Source of the DNA: Gymnorhina tibicen
Taxonomy: Eukaryota > Chordata > Aves > Passeriformes > Artamidae
DNA length: 64,000 nt
Assembly (NCBI GenBank): GCA_013399875.1
Contig: VXAZ01009497.1
Span: 62,001 to 126,000 of the forward strand
Direction: 5' to 3'
Shown here: piece by piece, positions 21,816 to 32,012 of the stretch
How the letters are laid out: every line of letters starts with the position of its first letter
How positions within the stretch are numbered: position 1 is the stretch's first letter
Position numbers and translations under genes: made by a program
The notes under the pieces: model-generated
The model's input: the letters and a program-made list of their open reading frames with translations, nothing else
What the model was told of the DNA's origin: nothing
Databases searched by the model: none

Positions 21816-23277
21816 GCTGCAGAGATGGGGCCGTGTGGGGTTCACCTCTTTGACAGCACTTCCCACTCTGCAGCAGAGGCTGAGCGAGCGACTCCTGCCA
21901 GCTGAGGTTCCAGAGCTGGAGTCCCCGTGTCACCCAGTGCTGCGGTGACAGTGTCACACTGCGGCACCTCCAGCTGCCAGGCAGGAACAATTCCAGCTGC
22001 CACCATTTGCTCTTTCACCATTCCCAAAGGTCCAGTGAAGGAGCAGCTTCCCCCTTGCTCCGGAGGCTGCCAGGAGTGAAAGAACAGAGCGGGAGCTGAG
22101 ACAGATTTTTGTCCTGAGAACTCTCTGGGACTCCAAATATACCAGTGGAAAGGATTTGGGGATTTTTCTTTTCCAAATAGAATCAGACGTGAAGGGTTCA
22201 GGAGGATTCACTCACCCATTTTGGTTCCTGGTCCCCACAAGAGCATGAAGTCACATCCTGCAAACCGGGGCCTTGAAGCTGTGGTTAGAAAACTGAATCA
22301 TGATCTCCATTTCACTCACATTGTCCCTATTTTTATGTGGGATTTTTTTTTTTTCCTCTGCCTGCTTTCATTTCCCCTTTTGCTTTTCTATTTCCCCCTC
22401 CGCTCCAGGATGCAGAGGCTGTTACTCGATACCGAAGCCACGTGTGCTGTTCCCAAAACGGAGCTCGGAGGGATTTGTGACACGGATTTGATGGGAACAA
22501 CAGCCAGAGACGGTGACTCCCTGATCCCCCCACCTCCCAGCCCCCGAAAAATCCGTGTTTGATGCTGACCAAAGCTGAAAGCATGGCTGGAGGGAGCCGA
22601 AACAAGACGCTGAGTCATTAATTTTCCTGAACTCTGGAGAAGTTTGGAATTACATCATCATTTGAGGGAAGTGCATGAAATTTAGACTCGGTCTCTGTGT
22701 GGCCCCGTGGCTCCGGGCCTGGGATCTGGTTTCTGGCTGGGATGGTGGGGCTGGAGGAGGGGATTTGCTGCTCAGTTCCCCCTCGCACCCTTCCCTTTCC
22801 TGGGGGTTTTCCTTCCGAGCCCCCTGTCCCGACATCTGCCTCGATGGGGAGCCTGGGGTTCTCTCCACGACATCCCGGCAGGGAAATGATTTGTGCTGCC
22901 CCATCCACCTGGGGTCAAACTGTGCCAGGGTCCCAAAAGGAGAACCTGTGCACCCCTCTGCACCTGAGCAACCCAGGTATCCACTCCAACAAGCTGCTTT
23001 CTCCCTAAAATAAGTAATTTTATCCGCGTGTTTGATATCTGTGCATTGCTGAGCAAAGCGGGAGGGAGCTCCCCAGGGAGGCAATCCCAGTGAAATCCCA
23101 GTGGAAGGAGTCAAAGGTCCCTGAGCCCACTTGGCTCCTGACTGTGGGAAGTGTCCGGCCTGAGCACTTCCCGCCTTTATAGGAACCACAAAACCAGAGA
23201 AATTAAAGGAGGCGTCAAAACACAAAAAGTTTCAGTACCCTCTTAACTCACTGAGGTTTCTCTTGACTCCTCTTGTG
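21816..23277. other. Unique sequence, no gene seen
   Basis: About 1.5 kb without a recognised repeat, except a T run near 22347-22356. Overlapping frames around 22.7-23.0 kb occur in three frames of the plus strand and two of the minus strand, as expected from stop-poor GC-rich DNA rather than coding. Confidence 0.5.
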
Positions 23278-23492
23278 TAGAATCCCAGGATTTAGGCTGG
23301 AAAAGCCCTCCCAGCCCAGCCAGGCCAAGGTGTGCCCCATGCCCACCTTGGCCCCAGCCCAGAGCACTGAGTGCCACAGTGTCCAGGCACTCCTTGGACA
23401 CCTCCAGGGATGGGCACTCCAAACCTCCCTGGGCAGCTCTTGCCAAGGCCTGACCTCCCTTTCCATAGGGAAATTCCTCCTAGTCTCAGCCT
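23278..23492 (-). mobile_element. CR1 3' fragment, C type
   Basis: GAATCCCAGGATTTAGGCTG, AAAAGCCCTCCCAGCCCAGC and CACTCCTTGGACACCTCCAG are shared almost base for base with the copies at 31.7 and 58.3 kb. It is truncated at TCCTCCTAGTCTCAGCCTGG. Confidence 0.93.
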
Positions 23493-24242
23493 GGCAGCAT
23501 CAAGGAAAAGACACAATCATTTCTTTGCCATCTGCAGCACATCAAAAACCTGAATTTTTCCTAATTTAATACACCCGGAATGTTTTGTGTTGTGGAACTT
23601 TTCCTGCCTTTCTTTGTTTGGAAGCCACACAAGCTTGAAGTCAACGAGGATTTTATTCCTAAATCCTAAAGTAGGATCGACTCTTACTAATGCCTGAAAT
23701 TTCTTTTGTATTAAGGTTTCTAGGTTAGGAAAGATGGCGTTTGAATATCAGGAATATTTTCCAAGTGTGTTAAGAATGGGAGTTAAAATCCTGTGGTCAG
23801 AGGCTATTGAAGGGTTTGGGACTGGTTTGGGACTGGTTTGTGACTGATTTAGGACTGTTTTGGGACTGGTTTGGGGCTGATTTGGGACTGCTTTGTTCCT
23901 CCCATGGATGCAAAGGTATTCTCATTTCATCAGTCATTTTTTGCAGTGGTTTATTTTGTGGTTGAGCTCCTTCTGTTTCAAAGAACAGAGAAAAATTTTT
24001 TTTTAAGGTTGACCCTTCCCTGGCCTTTTTTTTTTTTTTTTTAATTGGAATACTGGGAAAAATGAGCAGGAGGCAGGAATGAACAAAATCAGGAAAATAT
24101 AGAGTATTTTAGAGTAAATGTAAATTGTATTAAGATGATTTTTTTTTGGAAATTCATGGAATAAACTTTCCAAAATCAGGAAGTGCCAGAAGTTGTTTTG
24201 ACAAGGTGAAGTCAACCTGCACTGCACGTTGGCCATGTCACA
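23493..24242. other. Unique AT-rich sequence with a minisatellite
   Basis: Holds the 11-bp minisatellite at 23813-23895 and a T run at about 24027-24043. No gene seen. Confidence 0.5.
23813..23895 (+). repeat. 11-bp minisatellite, about 7.5 copies
   Basis: The unit GGTTTGGGACT is repeated with substitutions (GGTTTGTGACT, GATTTAGGACT, GTTTTGGGACT, GGTTTGGGGCT). Confidence 0.92.
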
Positions 24243-24522
24243 AAACCATGGAATCATCAGGGCTGGAAGAGCCCTTCGGGATCCCCTAGTGCCACCCCAG
24301 AAGCACCAGCATCGCCCCAAACCCTGTCCTCAAGGGCCACACCCAGACTGCTCCTGAACACTCCCACAGACAGGGACTCCACCGCCTCCCGGGGCAGCTC
24401 ATTCCAAGGCCTCACCGCTCTGCCAGGGAAATTTTCTTTCCCAATCTCCCCCTGCCCCTCCCCTGGTGCAGTTTGAGGCCATTTCCTCTCCTCCTTTCCC
24501 TTGGGACACAGCAGCAGAGCCC
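24243..24522 (-). mobile_element. CR1 3' fragment, B type
   Basis: It starts at CATGGAATCATCAGGGCTGG, contains CAGCATCGCCCCAAACCCTG and ends within ACAGCAGCAGAGCCC. It lies about 270 bp from an opposite-strand A-type copy. Confidence 0.92.
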
Positions 24523-24788
24523 CTGAAATCAGGATGATACTGATTAAAATAAACCACAGAGCAACAGGCAAATGCTTATCCTTATTGTAACAATGAAGGA
24601 TAAAAATGATTTCACAAATCAAACACGTCGTTAATAACTTTGTCCTTAAAAATTGGATTTATGGAGGGAATTTCCTGCCTGGAGTTGCTTGGTTTCAGAC
24701 CCCTGGAGCTGCAATCACCATGAGGACACCATGAGGACTCTGTATAGTTTCTTATACGTAAAAAAAGTGTGGTTTGGGTTTTAGAAAC

Positions 24789-24966
24789 CAATTGTTCCCT
24801 GGGAGGGGGGGCAGGCCCTGGCACAGGGTGCCCAGAGCAGCTGTGGCTGCCCCTGGATCCCTGGCAGTGCCCAAGGCCAGGCTGGACACTGGGGCTTGGA
24901 GCAGCCTGGGACAGTGGGAGGTGTTGGAACGGGATGAGCTTTAAGGTCCCTTCCAACCCAAACCAA
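24789..24966 (+). mobile_element. CR1 3' fragment, A type
   Basis: It starts abruptly at AATTGTTCCCTGGGAGGGGG and ends GATGAGCTTTAAGGTCCCTT plus CCAACCCAAACCA. The GTCCCTGCCATGGCAGGGGT segment before the 3' end is deleted (GGAGGTGTTGGAACGGG). No tail units remain. Confidence 0.9.
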
Positions 24967-25177
24967 CTACTGAGAGAGAGAAAATTTTGTATTTCCAAAC
25001 ACGCTCCGACACTCACACAAACAGGCTTTTTCCTTGCCAACCTCTGGGCACATTTTTTTCCCCTCACTCTGTTATCCGAAGGCTTCTCCTGGCAGGATAA
25101 TTCCTCCTCCCCGCCACGGAAATCCTCCCCAGCAGTGTTTATACACACGACCCTCTTCAGGACTTTCACCTGGACGA

Positions 25178-25358
25178 AATGCTGCCCTTCAGTTCACTTT
25201 TTATCTCAATTTATCTCGATTCAATAAATCCCTTTTCAGCCCGCAGGTGAGAGCTGCCTCTCCGTCACGTCCCAGCGAGCTCTGCCGGCCCCACAGGAGC
25301 TTTTCCAAGAGTTCCGCGTCCCAAAGGAAACCCAAGGGCAACGTAAACGTTTTCCCTG
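25178..25358 (+). repeat. Inverted duplication 3, left arm
   Basis: This 181-bp arm pairs with 26677-26863 in reverse complement. Shared blocks include AATAAATCCCTTTTCAGCC, GCAGGTGAGAGCTGCCTCTC, CCACAGGAGCTTTTCCAAGA and CCCAAAGGAAACCCAAG. It is not CR1. Both arms hold the perfect splice-donor consensus CAGGTGAGA (at 25241 here) and both translate to a similar arginine/serine-rich peptide, which follows from the duplication and does not prove coding. Confidence 0.88.
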
Positions 25359-25576
25359 CTGCCAAAAACCGGGGAGGCCTGCCTGGAAAAGTGAAATGCA
25401 CCCCTCTCTTTGCTTCTTCCTGCTGTTCCTTGTCAAAATATTCCGTGCTAACATCTGTCACCCTCTTAATGGGGGTGTTTTCCGCTGGGGAGCGCCGCTG
25501 GGATTTTTTTTATCGCTGTTATCCTTGGGATATGGGGTTGTGTGGAGAAAACACACAAATAAATTTATAATAGTTA

Positions 25577-25800
25577 GGGAATCACGGAATTATCAAGGCT
25601 GGAGGAGGTCTCGAGCATCACCCTGTCCCACCACCACCACAGTCCCCAGAGGTCACCTCCAGACACCTCTGGAACACTTCCAGACTCCACCACCTCCCTG
25701 GGCCACTCACTCCAATGCCTGGACGCTCCTGCAGGGAATTTTTTCCCCAGTATCCAACCTGAACCTCCCCTGGTGCAACTGGAGGCCTTTTCTTCTCGAG
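25577..25800 (-). mobile_element. CR1 3' fragment, older B/E-like type
   Basis: GAATCACGGAATTATCAAGG, CTGGAGGAGGTCTCGAGCAT and CTCCACCACCTCCCTGGGCC follow the antisense CR1 3' plan. It is clearly diverged from the B copies, with CACCCTGTCCCACCACCACC in place of the usual segment. Confidence 0.8.
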
Positions 25801-26413
25801 CAGAGTTTAGTCCTGCTGGGAATAAAACCAGGTGAGCAAAACCTGGTGCTGTCCCTGTGGATTCAGCTCCTTGGGTTTTTCCAGCTGGGGAAAGAGATGC
25901 CAATATCCCCCCGATCCTGTTTTTCATCCCCGTGGATTCCCACTGTCCCACAGCCCGTGGCAGTCGGTGATGGTCTCTTGGAATTGCAGCACAGGCCGTG
26001 TTTCCCCCAGAATTCCCCAGTTATCCTCAATTTGGGGCTTCCCAATGGAAAATTTAACTCTTTGCTGGTTAAAAACGGCACATTTTGGCCAAGTGGAGCT
26101 ACAAGTGCCCCCCAAACGTGCAGGATTAAAGGTACAATATTCCAAACCAGGGCCTTGCACGACATCTCTCCCTCAGCGAGGCCATTTATGGACCAAAACG
26201 GGAAAATTACCTCAGGAAAACATTTCCTGGCCGGATTAGGTTCCAATTTCCAGCGTTCCCCACGCTGCTTGCACACGTCAGGGGAGGGCTTTCATCCCTG
26301 CAGAAGAAGGATCGCCTTGTGGTTTCCACCACGGGGTCGGGAATTCTGAGGGCTCCGTGACTCCGCTGAGGTGTCACCACCTCCATCCTAGGGAGGGACA
26401 GCTGTGCTGGGCC

Positions 26414-26457
26414 TCCTCCTCCTCCTCCTCCTCCTCTTCCTCCTCCTCCTCCCTGGC
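26414..26457. repeat. TCC trinucleotide microsatellite
   Basis: About 14 units of TCC, interrupted once by TTCC. It explains the poly-glutamate and poly-serine strings in frames that cross it. Confidence 0.95.
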
Positions 26458-26586
26458 TTTTGGCTGGGAACGTTTCCCTGCTCCCTCTTTCCCTGGGAGA
26501 GAGGAGCTTTTGGCCACCACAGCTCCAGGAATGCTGTGAGCGGTGCCTGGATCCCTCGGCGCCGGGGTTTTGTTTCCCTCCGTGAA

Positions 26587-26643
26587 AAACCCGGTGCCGG
26601 TCCCATCCGGGCAACTCGGGATGAGCTTTGGGATCTCAAAGCG
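26587..26643 (+). repeat. Direct repeat flanking the right arm, copy 1
   Basis: AAACCCGGTGCCGGTCCCAT, CCGGGCAACTCGGGATGAGC and TTTGGGATCTCAAA recur at 26894-26949 with about seven substitutions. The two copies bracket the right arm of inverted duplication 3. Confidence 0.88.
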
Positions 26644-26676
26644 AGGTGAAACCCGTCTAGAACACACAGACAATGC

Positions 26677-26863
26677 ACAGAAAATGTTTACGTCGCTCTT
26701 GGGTTTCCTTTGGGACGTGGAGCTCTTGGAAAAGCTCCTGTGGGGCAGACAGAGCTCCCTGGGACGTGACGGAGAGGCAGCTCTCACCTGCAGGCTGAAA
26801 AGGGATTTATTGAATCCATAGCGTGAGGGAATTGAGATAAAAAGTGAACTGAGGGGCAGCATT
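26677..26863 (-). repeat. Inverted duplication 3, right arm
   Basis: The reverse complement of 25178-25358. Relative to the left arm it has substitutions (for example CCACGTCCC for CCGCGTCCC) and a small insertion near the poly-AT end (CCCTCACGCTATGGATTC against TATCTCGATTC). The CAGGTGAGA donor-like motif is conserved on the minus strand near 26790. Confidence 0.88.
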
Positions 26864-26893
26864 CCTTATGGGTTAAAAAAAAAAAAACCAAAA

Positions 26894-26949
26894 ACCCAGT
26901 TCCGGTCCCGTCCAGGCAACTTGGGACGAGCTTTGGGATCCCAAACTAA
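26894..26949 (+). repeat. Direct repeat flanking the right arm, copy 2
   Basis: AAACCCAGTTCCGGTCCCGT, CCAGGCAACTTGGGACGAGC and TTTGGGATCCCAAA repeat 26587-26643 after 307 bp. An A run at about 26876-26887 lies just before it. Confidence 0.88.
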
Positions 26950-27294
26950 AATAAAACAAGTTTTAAGTGCACAGATGCTTCAGCAGAGGCATTTGGAGTT
27001 ACGTGCATGAAGCTACCTTCGTTTTTGCTTCACTCAAAACCCATTCTGGTGTGACTGTCTAAGAGTTAGACCGGAGATTAATTGACCTTGACACGGTAGA
27101 GGGGAGACTACCATTAAAGCTGAGCCTAGGCTGGAAAAATCCACGAAGATTTCTGTGTTCTGACGTGGAGTGGTGCTTTTCAACTGCAAAATCTCCCTCC
27201 GTTTAAAAAGGAAGTGTCTCCAAAGGGAAGAGGAGGAAATCAGCTGGGAAGGATCTTGGATCCTGCGGTTTCCTACTCCTCAATCCAGGTTTTC
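26950..27294. other. Unique sequence, no gene seen
   Basis: AT-moderate DNA with no recognised repeat. Confidence 0.5.
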
Positions 27295-27384
27295 TTCCAT
27301 CCCCCTGAGCATTCAGTGTTCCCTGCGCCTCCTGCTGTGGGATGGCTTCATCCCTGATTTCTCCTCACCCTCACAGTCTGCTAT
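27295..27384. repeat. CR1 3' flank shared with 32.8 kb
   Basis: About 90 bp (TTCCATCCCCCTGAGCATTC, CATCCCTGATTTCTCCTCAC, CCTCACAG) directly 3' of a minus-strand CR1 recurs at 32797-32877, also directly 3' of a CR1. One internal difference is a roughly 9-bp indel (CGCCTCCTGCTGTGGGATGG against AGCCATGGA). This may be the source of a 3'-transduced segment. Confidence 0.85.
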
Positions 27385-27662
27385 CATGGAATTCCAGAAT
27401 GGTTTGGGTTGGAAGGGACATTAAATCTCATCTCATTCCACCCCTGCCATGGCAGGGACACCTCCCACTGTCCCAGGCTGCTCCAAGCCCCAGTGTCCAG
27501 CCTGGCCTTGGGCACTGCCAGGGATCCAGGGGCAGCCACAGCTGCTCTGGGCACCCTGTGCCAGGGCCTGCCCACCCTCCCAGGGAACAATTCCTGCCCA
27601 ATATCCCATCCAGCCCTGCTCCCTTTCAGTTTAAGGCCATTCCCTTGATCCCATCACTCATG
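27383..27662 (-). mobile_element. CR1 3' fragment, A type
   Basis: ATCATGGAATTCCAGAATGG, the CAAGCCCCAGTGTCCAGCCT core and CATCACTCATGAAACCTGTG make up a standard A copy. Its flank and first 155 bp match the insertion at 32.8 kb. Confidence 0.93.
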
Positions 27663-27994
27663 AAACCTGTGCTCAATAAAAGTCGAGGGCTTTAGGAGCA
27701 CGGGTTGCCCAGAGAAGCCAGGCTGGAATCTGCTACACTGGGATATCTGTCGGGATCAGGATCCGAGCTGACCTCCCTGGGATGAAAATAGGAGTGCTGG
27801 GAGAGCAGGGGAGATCAGGCACTGGAGGGGAAAACACCACAGCTGAGTTTTTCAAAGTCAGCCATTCAATTCCACTTAAAATTACTAAGAAATAAGTTCC
27901 CAAAACTCTCAGGCACCTAAAAAACCAGATCCACAGCTGTTTTTGGAAACGGCAAAGGCAGAGGTGGGAATGGATGGCACAAAAAGCAGTGGAT
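27663..27994. other. Unique sequence, no gene seen
   Basis: AT-moderate DNA with no repeat recognised. Confidence 0.5.
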
Positions 27995-28140
27995 TACACC
28001 AAATAAAACAGTTTTTTCTCTTATTTATACTGAGCTTGGTGCTAGAGCAAATTATCAAAGCAGTCATACTGCCATTACTGATTAACCCAGCTCAAATATA
28101 ATTAATCCGTGGTGAAATCAATTGTAATTCACTCCTGTCT
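27995..28140. other. Candidate conserved non-coding element, ATTA-rich
   Basis: Several homeodomain core motifs lie close together (AAATTATCAAAG, CCATTACTGATTAACCC, ATATAATTAATCC, CAATTGTAATTC), with a TCF/LEF-like ATCAAAG at 28054-28060. It is repeat-free and stop-rich in all frames. Conservation is not measured. Confidence 0.3.
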
Positions 28141-28717
28141 CGTGATGAGAGAAGGAACAGGAAAAACTCCCCCAGACCAGAGCTGATACCCAAAGCTGGG
28201 GACAGTGTTTAAAGATCCCAGCCTGGAAAATAAACACCTCGGGTTGGTCTCGGCTAAAGGGATGATTCAGATCAAATATATTCACTTTTCATTGAAGAAT
28301 TCTCTGCATTCCCGAAAGGTTTGCTGCCCTCCTCCCCGAGCCTGACATCTTTACAATCCTGGGAGTCTCTACAGTGATTTTTGATGTGCTGGTGCTTCAG
28401 CTTTCTTTGTCCTCATTAGGAAGCTCTGATTGTGTGACATAAATTAATGAGGATGAGGGGACAAACGAAGTGGCATCGTCCAGGATTAGCACCCAACATT
28501 TCCCTCTCATTTTTTATCCCCTCTTTCCATTTATGCATCCAGAGCTCTCTGGGAAGACATCCAGACATTCCTGGCATGGCACTGGGCATAGTCAGAAATG
28601 CAGGAGCATCCCAGGGAAACCTGGGAACACCTTTCCCTTCTTGGGACTGGGCAAGCACCTGCATGGAAATATCCCCACCAACTTTATGGGATCCCGGGAT
28701 ATTCAGGAAGAGCAGAG
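28141..28717. other. Unique sequence, no gene seen
   Basis: No repeat family or gene recognised. Confidence 0.5.
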
Positions 28718-29158
28718 CAGGCCAGGAGATGACAGAGGGATGGAGCAGCTCTGCCGGGAGGAAAGGCTGGGAGAGCTGGGATTGTTCAGCCTGGAGAGGA
28801 GAAGCTCTGGGGTGAGCTCAGTGTGGCCTTGCAGGGCCTGAAGGAGCCCCAGGAAACATGGAGAGAGACAATTCCCAAGGGCTGCAGGGCCAGGACCCAG
28901 GGAATGGCTTCCCAGTGCCAGAGGGCAGGGCTGGATGGGATCTTGGGCAGGAATTGTTGCCTGGGAGGGTGGGCAGGCCCTGGCACAGGGTGCCCAGAGC
29001 AGCTGTGGCTGCCCCTGGATCCCTGGCAGTGCCCAAGGCCAGGTTGGACACTGGGGCTTGGAGCAGCCTGGGACAGTGGGAGGTGTCCCTGCCATGGCAG
29101 GGGTGGAATGAGATTATTTTTAAGGTCCCTTCCAAATCAAACCATCCTGTGAATCTCT
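28718..29158 (+). mobile_element. CR1 3' fragment, A type, young
   Basis: It begins in the ORF2 C-terminal region (GATGACAGAGGGATGGAGCA, GCTGGGAGAGCTGGGATTGT) and runs through AACATGGAGAGAGACAATTC to AAGGTCCCTTCCAAATCAAA. It is almost identical over its shared length to the copies at 33.4 and 60.9 kb. The frame is not open through the whole segment. Confidence 0.95.
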
Positions 29159-30189
29159 GAAGGCAAAATTTGGGCCCATGATTTTCCCAAAAAAAAAAGC
29201 TCTAAATATTCGTGCCACAGACATTTTACCATTTCCAGTTTGGGAATAACCAGCTGAGAGCACCCAGTGTCCCCCAAGGGAGTGGACTGAAGGGACAATG
29301 GTGACAGAGACATTTCTGAACTCGATTTTCTCGCACCGTCCCTGGGGACCGTCCGAGGCTGAGCTCCTGAGGAATGCCACTCGTGCCAGCTGGAATGTCT
29401 TGTTTGCCCTCCGGATTTGCTCCTCCATCCCTCTCCCTCCTGAAGCTAAGAAGCAACGCTCCCTGAACTGATTTATTTTTTGCCTCTCCCATAAATTTTC
29501 TCCCAAAACTTCAACGCAGCATTCCAAGCTGAACCAAAATACCCCGGGAAAGCTCTGCTCTTATCTCTTGGCCGTCTGGCTTTGGGCAACATTTTCCGTG
29601 ACAACGAGCAGCAGCAAGGAAACACAACCAGAGCCCAAACAACAGCAGGGGATGGATGGGCCAGCACCAATAAAGGGAAACACAACGGATTTTTAGCTAT
29701 AAAAACCAAATTTCTTAAGCAAAGTTTGTTGTTTTATCTTTGAGCCCCGGCAGGATTTTCCACAAGCAGAGGGATCCGCTGCACCCGGTTCAAAATCTCC
29801 CATGTTCTACCATGAGAGCTCTAAGAAAACGTCATTTTTAATTATTTCAGCTCTTTCTTCACCCCAATTTATATTTGTAATTTTATCTTTCCCACCATTC
29901 AGGCACAGGCTGCTCGCTTTTTTCCCCCATAAAGAAATACCAAATAACAGTTTCGCCTTGGAAATTGTATTTATCTCTTTGAGGAAGCTGAATTATGAAA
30001 GCTAAAACCACAGCTAAATCCAGGGGAGTTTTTTCTTTTCTATTTCAAGCCCCTGACAGCATGAAAAAAATCCGATTTATTATTTTTTTTTTAAATCATC
30101 CCATATAAATGAATACAATTTAAGATAAATTGAGAGCACTGAGCAGCGTTTAAAGAGAAGGGAGTCACGGTCTAACTCTTCCCAAAGAG
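29159..30189. other. Unique AT-rich sequence, no gene seen
   Basis: No repeat beyond short A and T runs (about 29190 and 30080). No protein-like frame. Confidence 0.5.
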
Positions 30190-30400
30190 TGGGAATGTGG
30201 CTGGGAGGGGGAGATGAGCCCCAGACACTGCTGAAATCTCAGAAGATGTCTGCAGCAACCAACACTCTCCCTAATGAGACCTCAGAATGTCTTGATGAGC
30301 TTCTCTAATTGCTCTGCATAATTGGAAGGAGCTGCAGCCCCATTTCAAAAATGCTCAGCTGCAAATTGGGGGAATGTGGCTGTAATGAAGCTGGGGGGGG
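30190..30400. other. Candidate conserved non-coding element
   Basis: CTCTAATTGCTCTGCATAAT, CTCAGCTGCAAATTGGGG and GGCTGTAATGAAGC hold TAATTG/ATTA cores and a CAGCTG E-box at 30357-30362, in a repeat-free stretch next to a T-rich array. Suggested by texture only. Confidence 0.25.
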
Positions 30401-30412
30401 ATTTAGGGGGGC

Positions 30413-30598
30413 TTTGTTTTATTTTTATTTAATTTTATTTTGTTTTATTTGATTGTATTTTGTTTTATTTTTATTTTGTTTTATTTTTATTTTGGTTTTA
30501 TTTTGTTTTTATTTTATTTTTGTTTTATTTTTTGTTTTATTTTTGTTCCTATTTTTTATTGTTTTCTTCCGTTTCGTTCTGTTTTGGTTTGGTTTTCA
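30413..30598. repeat. ATTTT / GTTTT low-complexity array
   Basis: About 185 bp made of TTTTATTTTG-like units on the plus strand, degenerating to GTTTCGTTCTGTTTTGGTTT. It explains the phenylalanine-rich frames here. Confidence 0.95.
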
Positions 30599-30844
30599 GC
30601 CCCGATCATTTAAGGGTGAAGACAACGTTGATCCGTGGGCAGGTTTATCAATTATCGATTGCAAACATCTCTCGATCTGCTGATAACTGGCGGCTCATCA
30701 GGGGATTTGCACGGTTAATACTTCCCAATATTTCACTTGTTCCCACGAAATCAGCAGCTCTTCCCAGAATTCTGACGTTCTGACACAGCACACAAATAAC
30801 CTGAAATATTTTTAAAAGCAGCTTTAAAAGGGCAATGTTTATGC

Positions 30845-31012
30845 CGGGGGTGTTCACCTGGGGGAGAGAGGGCTCTGGGGAGAGCTTAGAGCCCTTCCAG
30901 GGGTTTAGGAAAAGGAGGGAGTGGGATTTTTATAGGGCCAGAGAGTGACAGGACAGTGGGAATGGTTTTAAACTGAGGCAAGGGCAGGGTTGGAGTGGAT
31001 GTTTGGGAAACC
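30845..31012 (+). mobile_element. CR1 fragment, A type, 3' end missing
   Basis: GTGTTCACCTGGGGGAGAGA, GAGCTTAGAGCCCTTCCAGG and TGGTTTTAAACTGAGGCAAG match the A type upstream of its 3' end. The similarity stops near AGTGGATGTTTGGGAAACC and no 3' terminus follows, so the 3' half was lost or is beyond recognition. Confidence 0.8.
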
Positions 31013-31689
31013 AGGGGATGCTGTTCCTGATGCCCCCCAGGGCAGGATTGGCTCTCCTGGCTCCCAGGGAACATTCCTGGTGAATATTCCACCCACCAGA
31101 ATCCCAACATCCCTTTCCACAGTGCTGCTCTCCTTCCTCATCTCTCCAATGTCCAGGGTTGTTCCAGCTGCAGAATCCATCCAGGTGTTGGTTCAAGTGT
31201 TCCCAGACCTCTCAGTTTTCTGGGACTCCCAGGGATTCAGCAATCTCCCATCACCACTTACCCCCCCAGAAAGGTGAGATTTACCCCTGAATTCTCCCAG
31301 ATCCTCCTGATCAGTCACGAGCTCCTTGCCATAAATCCGGTTGGATTTATCTCCATGCTGCGCTCACGGTTGCAAAATTCCATGATCCAACTTTCCTCCC
31401 AGGGCTGGGTTTCTCTCTCAGTCTCAGCGCTGCAGTTAGACTGAGATGAAAAGATGCTGCTGTTCCCTATTTACTGCTGGTAAACCATGGAATCTGGTGC
31501 ATGGGGGTGAGGAATGAGCAGCGGAAACCTGGAATGTTATCACGGAAAATCTGTCAGTCCCACTGTCAGACATTGCCTCCAGTATCTGCATTTCCACAAG
31601 GAACTGTCCAGAGAGGGAGGCTTGACAAGGAGATCCACATCCACAGCATATTATGGATGTTCATAGGAGTGGAATTTTCGGGAATCCTG
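31013..31689. other. Unique sequence, no gene seen
   Basis: No gene or repeat recognised. Confidence 0.5.
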
Positions 31690-32012
31690 AAATTAATTAG
31701 GGTTGGAAAAGCCCTCCCAGCCCAGCCAGGCCAAGCTGGGCCCCATGCCCACCTTGGCCCCAGCCCAGAGCACTGAGTGCCACAGTGTCCAGGCACTCCT
31801 TGGACACCTCCAGGGATGGGCACTCCAAACCTCCCTGGGCAGCTCTTGCCAAGGCCTGACCTCCCTTTCCATGGGGAAATTGCTCCTGGTGTCCAACCCG
31901 AGCCTCCCCTGGCCCAGCCTGAGGCCGTTCCCTCTCCTCCTGTCCCTGTTCCCTGGGAGCAGAGCCCGACCCCCCCGGCTGCCCCCTCCTGCCAGGGACT
32001 TGTGCAGAATGA
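31690..32012 (-). mobile_element. CR1 3' fragment, C type
   Basis: AATTAGGGTTGGAAAAGCCC, then the C-type blocks up to CTGCCAGGGACTTGTGCAGA. It agrees closely with 7.8 kb (opposite strand) and 58.3 kb. Confidence 0.94.

Larger units (their letters stand above)
25359..26586. other. Spacer of inverted duplication 3
   Basis: The spacer holds one CR1 fragment (25577-25800), a TCC microsatellite (26414-26457) and otherwise unique DNA. A 317-codon plus-strand frame (25396-26349) crosses the CR1 fragment without a recognised motif, so I do not call it as a gene. Confidence 0.5.

Noticed and set aside
25396..26349. 317-codon open frame on the plus strand
   Set aside because: It crosses a CR1 fragment and a duplicated arm, has no recognised motif, and competing frames occur on the other strand.
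26374..26862. Acidic poly-glutamate frame
   Set aside because: The glutamate run is the translation of a TCC/GGA microsatellite.
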